A stretch of 64,000 nt of DNA from Bacteroidota bacterium (GTDB lineage Bacteria; Bacteroidota; Bacteroidia; Bacteroidales; UBA4417). Below are positions 55,707-64,000 of this stretch, one piece after another (positions within the stretch are counted from its first letter, which is position 1; the number at the start of each line of letters is the position of its first letter). The notes under the pieces are model-generated. The model was given only the letters and a program-made list of their open reading frames with translations, made no database searches and was not told the origin of the DNA. Position numbers and translations under genes: made by a program. The stretch spans positions 1 through 64,000 of the forward strand of contig JACAAZ010000012.1 of assembly GCA_013376995.1 (NCBI GenBank). The letters run 5' to 3'.

Positions 55707-55994
55707 ATGAAAAAAACAATTGTAGTTATCCTGATGTTGGCCTTTGTAGCCTGCTCAACAAAAATCTACACACCAACCAGTGCCAATGTGAACAAGAAAG
55801 AAACTGCCACCCTGGCCGAACTTCAACAGGGACATGACATTTTTAAAGAGAAATGCGGCAAATGTCATAAATTGCCCAAACCTGAGAAGAGGAATGCAGA
55901 ACAATGGACAAAAGTCCTGGAGAAAATGGGTCCTAAAGCTAAGCTCAGCAAGGAACAGGTTAACCTTGTTTACAAATACGTTGTGAACTTCTAA
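55707..55994 (+). CDS. Small lipoprotein with a single c-type haem motif
   Basis: A 95-residue lipoprotein: signal peptide ending VACST, with the lipobox Cys at about 16. It carries one CXXCH (KCGKCHKLP, near 50), so one covalent haem is expected if a cytochrome c maturation system is present. A candidate sixth ligand Met lies in EKMGPKAKLS (near 73). Length and charge fit a small mono-haem periplasmic or outer-membrane electron carrier. It ends at a bidirectional terminator. Confidence 0.75.
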   Translation: MKKTIVVILMLAFVACSTKIYTPTSANVNKKETATLAELQQGHDIFKEKCGKCHKLPKPEKRNAEQWTKVLEKMGPKAKLSKEQVNLVYKYVVNF

Positions 55995-56011
55995 GCTTCA
56001 CAAAATGATAT

Positions 56012-56040
56012 AAAAAAAAGCAGCTCACGCTGCTTTTTTT
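56012..56040. terminator. Bidirectional rho-independent terminator
   Basis: GCAGC (56020-56024) and GCTGC (56029-56033) flanked by A and T runs on both sides. It can stop the plus-strand cytochrome gene and the minus-strand DUF3467 gene. Confidence 0.85.
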
Positions 56041-56350
56041 ATGCCTGGCCTACAGGACCATTAAGTTGGAATGGCATATCGCCACCCTCAGTCTCTTTAA
56101 TCGGGCCATGTACATTCTCATATTTTGCAATATTTTCCTTCAATGCCCTGAAAAGTCGTTTGGCATGATGCGGTGTCAATATTATCCGTGATTTAACCTT
56201 GGCTTTTGGCATCCCGGGCATAATATTAATGAAATCCAGGACGAATTCTGTTCCTGAATGAGTAATAACTGCAAGATTAGAATATTGTCCTTCAGCCATT
56301 TCGTCGCTGAGTTCAATATTAATCTGGTTCTGAATCTTTGGATCGTTCAT
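56039..56350 (-). CDS. DUF3467 domain protein
   Basis: A 103-residue cytoplasmic protein. QINIELSDEMAEGQYSNLAVITHSGTEFVLDFI and AKVKSRIILTPHHAKRLFRALKENIAKYE match DUF3467. The family is often encoded downstream of rpoC in Bacteroidota, as here, though its function is unknown. A 14-bp palindrome (56352-56365) sits 1-2 bp before its start codon, and the rpoC terminator lies just upstream. Confidence 0.8.
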   Translation of the reverse strand: MNDPKIQNQINIELSDEMAEGQYSNLAVITHSGTEFVLDFINIMPGMPKAKVKSRIILTPHHAKRLFRALKENIAKYENVHGPIKETEGGDMPFQLNGPVGQA

Positions 56351-56351
56351 T

Positions 56352-56365
56352 ATAATACGTATTAT
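56352..56365. repeat. 14-bp palindrome at the DUF3467 start
   Basis: ATAATACGTATTAT, perfectly self-complementary. It covers the region where a ribosome-binding site would be. A role as operator or RNA element is possible; none is known. Confidence 0.3.
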
Positions 56366-56370
56366 CTATG

Positions 56371-56433
56371 AATAAAAAAGCTTATGAAAGCTGTGGTACT
56401 CATGAATTGAATAACCCAAAACTTTCATAAGCT
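56371..56433 (-). terminator. Hairpin terminator of rpoC
   Basis: AGCTTATGAAAG (56379-56390) and CTTTCATAAGCT (56422-56433), a perfect 12-bp stem. On the minus strand it is followed by TTTTTTATT. The 31-nt loop is unusually large for an intrinsic terminator. Confidence 0.7.
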
Positions 56434-56457
56434 GTATAATTAGTCAGAATTACCTGC

Positions 56458-60741
<4,284 letters not shown>

Positions 60742-60856
60742 ATATCAAGGAAGGATTTACGTATTGAACATTTTAATCGTTGCCACTTCAATGCAAAACT
60801 ACCGGCAAACCTTGTCACCAGGTAAGGACCAGGTGACAAAGTTTTTCCGGCATACT

Positions 60857-63800
60857 TTATTCAAAGCTTACATTGAGGCCGAGGCCACGTAATTCGTGCA
60901 CAAGCACATTAAATGATTCGGGAATACCCGGTGTAGGCATATTTTCGCCTTTTACAATAGCTTCATAGGCTTTTGCCCTGCCGACAACGTCATCTGATTT
61001 AACAGTGAGGATTTCCTGGAGAATATTGGCTGCTCCGAAAGCTTCGAGCGCCCAAACTTCCATTTCACCGAAACGCTGTCCGCCGAATTGCGCCTTACCT
61101 CCAAGAGGTTGCTGAGTGATGAGGGAGTATGGACCGATTGAACGGGCATGCATCTTATCATCAACCATATGGTGCAATTTGAGCATATAGATATATCCAA
61201 CAGTTGCAGGTTGGTCAAACTGTTCACCTGTTCCACCGTCGCAGAGGAATACCCTGCCATTGTGCGGTAGACTGGCTTTATCCATCAGTTCATTGATCTG
61301 ATCAATGGAAGCACCGTCAAAGATCGGGGTTGCAAATTGCATCCCGAGTTTTGATCCGGCCCATCCCAAAACTGTTTCAAAGATCTGACCCAGGTTCATA
61401 CGCGAAGGTACGCCCAGTGGGTTAAGTACAATGTCAACAGGTGTGCCGTCAGGAAGGAATGGCATATCTTCTTCACGAACGATACGGGCAACAATACCCT
61501 TATTTCCGTGACGACCGGCCATCTTATCACCTACCTTCAGTTTACGTTTTTTGGCAACATAAACCTTGGCCATCTGCACAATTCCATTAGGAAGTTCATC
61601 ACCAACTGTGGCAACGAATTTCTTCCTGTTATACACTCCAAGCAACTCCTTGAACTTAATGATATAGTTGTTAATGAGTGATTTGATCAGGTCATTGACA
61701 TCCTTATCGGTAGTCCATTTGTTGGGGTTGATGGCGTTATAATCAAGGCCAAGCAGCATTTTCTGGGTAAACTTCACCTTTTTGGGAACAACTTCATTCT
61801 TGAAGTTATTGTAAACACCCTGTGAGGTTTTACCACTAACCAGGACGGTGAGTTTATCCACCAACTTCTGCTTCAGCTCATTGGTACTCTTCACAAATTC
61901 ATCGTCAAGATCCTTAACGATATCCTTTTCCTTTGCTTTGAGTTTCTTATCCTTGATAACCCTGGAGAACAGGCGTTTGTCAACAACAACACCCTTCATT
62001 GATGGAGGAGCCTTCAATGAAGCATCCTTAACATCACCAGCCTTATCACCGAAGATAGCACGCAGAAGCTTTTCTTCAGGAGTTGGATCGCTCTCTCCCT
62101 TGGGAGTGATCTTTCCAATCAGGATATCGCCTTCATTAACCTCAGCACCGATGCGGATCAGGCCATTTTCGTCAAGATCCTTGGTTGCTTCCTGGCTAAC
62201 ATTGGGAATATCATTGGTCAATTCTTCAACACCACGCTTGGTATCGCGAACTTCCAGTGTAAACTCTTCTATATGCAGTGAAGTGAAAATATCTTCCTTC
62301 ACAACTTTCTCAGAAATTACAATAGCATCCTCAAAGTTGTAACCTTTCCAGGGCATGAATGCAACCATGAGGTTGCGGCCAAGAGCAAGTTCACCTCCGC
62401 GGGTAGCATAACCTTCACAAAGCACCTGCCCTTTCTTAACCTTATCACCCTTGCGGACGATAGGCCTGAGGTTGATACAGGTATTCTGGTTGGTCCTTGA
62501 GAATTTTGTAAGGTTATACACTTTAACATCATCATCGAAGCTTACAAGACGCTCTTCATCGAGCCTTGCATAGCGGATAACGATCTGGGTTGAGTCAACA
62601 TATTCTACCATTCCATCACCTTCAGCATTGATGAGGGCACGGGAATCCTGTGCAACCTTACCTTCCAGGCCGGTTCCAACGATTGGAGCTTCCGGGTTGA
62701 GGAGAGGAACTGCCTGACGCATCATGTTCGATCCCATGAGAGCACGGTTGGCGTCATCATGTTCAAGGAACGGGATTAGTGAAGCAGCAATGGAGGCGAT
62801 CTGGTTAGGTGCAATATCAATAAGGTCGACCTTTTCCCTCTCAATAAGAGGATAATCAGCCAGGTACCTTACCTTAACTCGCTCTGAAAGCATCATACCT
62901 TCCTTATCGATACCGGTAGTTGCCTGGGCAATGATCTTATTCTCCTCTTCTTCAGCACTCAGGTAGATGGTTTCATTCAATGTAACCTTACCTTCAATTA
63001 CTTGCTTATACGGAGTTTCGATGAATCCAAGCTTGTTGATCTTAGCGTAAACGCAAAGTGAGGAGATCAAACCAATGTTCGGCCCTTCAGGGGTTTCAAT
63101 GGTGCAAAGTCTCCCGTAGTGAGTATAGTGAACGTCGCGCACCTCGAAACCTGCCCTTTCCCTTGAAAGACCTCCCGGGCCGAGGGCGGAAACCCTGCGC
63201 TTATGGGTGATCTCACTCAACGGATTGGTTTGATCCATGAACTGCGACAACTGGTTGGTACCAAAGAAAGAATTGATTACGCTTGAAAGCGTTTTTGCAT
63301 TGATTAGGTCCATTGGTGTAAATACCTCGTTGTCACGTACATTCATACGCTCACGAATGGTCCTTGCCATACGGGCAAGACCTACACCAAACTGGTTATA
63401 AAGCTGTTCACCGACGGTACGAACACGGCGGTTACTTAGGTGGTCGATATCATCCACTTCGGTCTTGGAATTGATCAGGCCGATGAGGTACTTAATGATC
63501 GAAATAATATCTTCCTTAGTCAATACCCTGGTTTCCAACTCTGTGTCGAGACCCAGTTTCTTGTTGATCCTGTAACGGCCAACATCTCCCAAGTCATAAC
63601 GCTTATCGGAAAAGAAGAGTTTTTCGATGATTCCCCTTGCGGTTTCTTCATCGGGTGGTTCAGCATTACGCAGTTGGCGGTAGATATATTCCACAGCCTC
63701 TTTTTCGTTGTTTGCTGTATCCTTCTGCAGGGTGTTGAAAATAATTGCGTATTCCTGTGAATTCACATCCTCCCGATGCAACAATATGGACTTGGCGCCT

Positions 63801-64000
63801 GAATCGACGATCATATCCACATGGTGGTTATCGAGGGTGGTTTCACGATCGATGATAACTTCGGTACGTTCGATGGACACCACTTCACCGGTATCTTCGT
63901 CACCGAAATCTTCGATCCATGTCTTTAGTACCCTGGCGGCAAGTGTACGTCCGACATATTTCTTGAGCCCGGCCTTGCTGACTTTGATTTCCTCGGCAAG
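60857..64000 (-). CDS. rpoB: DNA-directed RNA polymerase beta subunit (5' end outside the window)
   Basis: At least 1047 residues are inside the window. The frame stays open to base 64000 ([17 protein letters not shown] and on), so the N-terminus is beyond it. The rifampicin region reads [20 protein letters not shown], with the Asp, His and Ser sites (E. coli D516, H526, S531) all in their wild-type form, so a rifampicin-sensitive allele is predicted there. The C-terminus [20 protein letters not shown] is standard. The gene precedes rpoC. Confidence 0.97.
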   Translation of the reverse strand, partial: LAEEIKVSKAGLKKYVGRTLAARVLKTWIEDFGDEDTGEVVSIERTEVIIDRETTLDNHHVDMIVDSGAKSILLHREDVNSQEYAIIFNTLQKDTANNEKEAVEYIYRQLRNAEPPDEETARGIIEKLFFSDKRYDLGDVGRYRINKKLGLDTELETRVLTKEDIISIIKYLIGLINSKTEVDDIDHLSNRRVRTVGEQLYNQFGVGLARMARTIRERMNVRDNEVFTPMDLINAKTLSSVINSFFGTNQLSQFMDQTNPLSEITHKRRVSALGPGGLSRERAGFEVRDVHYTHYGRLCTIETPEGPNIGLISSLCVYAKINKLGFIETPYKQVIEGKVTLNETIYLSAEEEENKIIAQATTGIDKEGMMLSERVKVRYLADYPLIEREKVDLIDIAPNQIASIAASLIPFLEHDDANRALMGSNMMRQAVPLLNPEAPIVGTGLEGKVAQDSRALINAEGDGMVEYVDSTQIVIRYARLDEERLVSFDDDVKVYNLTKFSRTNQNTCINLRPIVRKGDKVKKGQVLCEGYATRGGELALGRNLMVAFMPWKGYNFEDAIVISEKVVKEDIFTSLHIEEFTLEVRDTKRGVEELTNDIPNVSQEATKDLDENGLIRIGAEVNEGDILIGKITPKGESDPTPEEKLLRAIFGDKAGDVKDASLKAPPSMKGVVVDKRLFSRVIKDKKLKAKEKDIVKDLDDEFVKSTNELKQKLVDKLTVLVSGKTSQGVYNNFKNEVVPKKVKFTQKMLLGLDYNAINPNKWTTDKDVNDLIKSLINNYIIKFKELLGVYNRKKFVATVGDELPNGIVQMAKVYVAKKRKLKVGDKMAGRHGNKGIVARIVREEDMPFLPDGTPVDIVLNPLGVPSRMNLGQIFETVLGWAGSKLGMQFATPIFDGASIDQINELMDKASLPHNGRVFLCDGGTGEQFDQPATVGYIYMLKLHHMVDDKMHARSIGPYSLITQQPLGGKAQFGGQRFGEMEVWALEAFGAANILQEILTVKSDDVVGRAKAYEAIVKGENMPTPGIPESFNVLVHELRGLGLNVSFE

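Overview
This window looks like the chromosome of a Bacteroidota member, most likely Bacteroidales-like. The evidence is a complete type IX secretion (T9SS) core operon (porP/sprF, gldK, gldL, gldM, gldN), two proteins with T9SS C-terminal sorting tails, a Bacteroidota LptE, DUF349, DUF2807 and DUF3467 families, a DUF3467 gene behind rpoC, and repeated matches to the Bacteroidota promoter (TTG, about 19 bp, TAnnTTTG). No rRNA, tRNA, CRISPR array, insertion sequence or prophage was seen. Nearly every gene reads as ordinary vertically inherited chromosome.

Layout. 1-3954 (+): outer-membrane lipid A deacylase-like barrel, DUF2807 lipoprotein, multi-pass membrane protein, DUF1801 protein. 4005-9146 (-): groES-groEL, and a four-gene unit of sigma-54-type activator, lptE, TPR protein and secG. 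9405-14735 (-): amidase with SH3 domains, nucleotide-sugar dehydrogenase, pheT. 14883 (+): pseudouridine synthase. 15547-23986 (-): recG and the T9SS operon. 23987-24648: a long AT-rich gap with a candidate small structured RNA. 24649 (+): YitT family. 25585-39972 (-): AsmA-like protein, small T9SS cargo, DUF349 protein, patatin-barrel phospholipase, PLP lyase, ferredoxin/MinD-type protein, UPF0316 protein, glycoside-hydrolase-like protein. 40127-55994 (+): tricorn-like protease, large beta-helix T9SS cargo, an MgtE-N/CBS protein paired with an NRAMP-related transporter, NYN-domain protein, GMC oxidoreductase, a SAM-I riboswitch with metB-hom, and a mono-haem lipoprotein. 56039-64000 (-): DUF3467, rpoC and rpoB (rpoB runs off the window).

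How genes work together. PorP-GldKLMN form the T9SS motor and periplasmic ring that would export the two sorting-tail proteins. The SAM-I riboswitch has a visible antiterminator/terminator pair, so metB-hom should be switched off when S-adenosylmethionine is high. The most system-like novelty is the gene pair at 47441-49982. It joins a soluble MgtE-type Mg2+-sensing module (with CBS domains) to an SLC11/NRAMP-like carrier whose two metal-binding motifs are altered (DPGN to DAGG, MPH to APW). This suggests a gated magnesium uptake system. Other points worth a look are the small RNA at about 24387-24512, an in-frame 23-codon extension behind a UGA-CUAG stop in the NYN gene, and a perfect 16-bp palindrome upstream of the sigma-54-type activator.

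Functional names rest on reading motifs by eye; no database search was run. Coordinates of short sites were counted by hand and could be off by a base.
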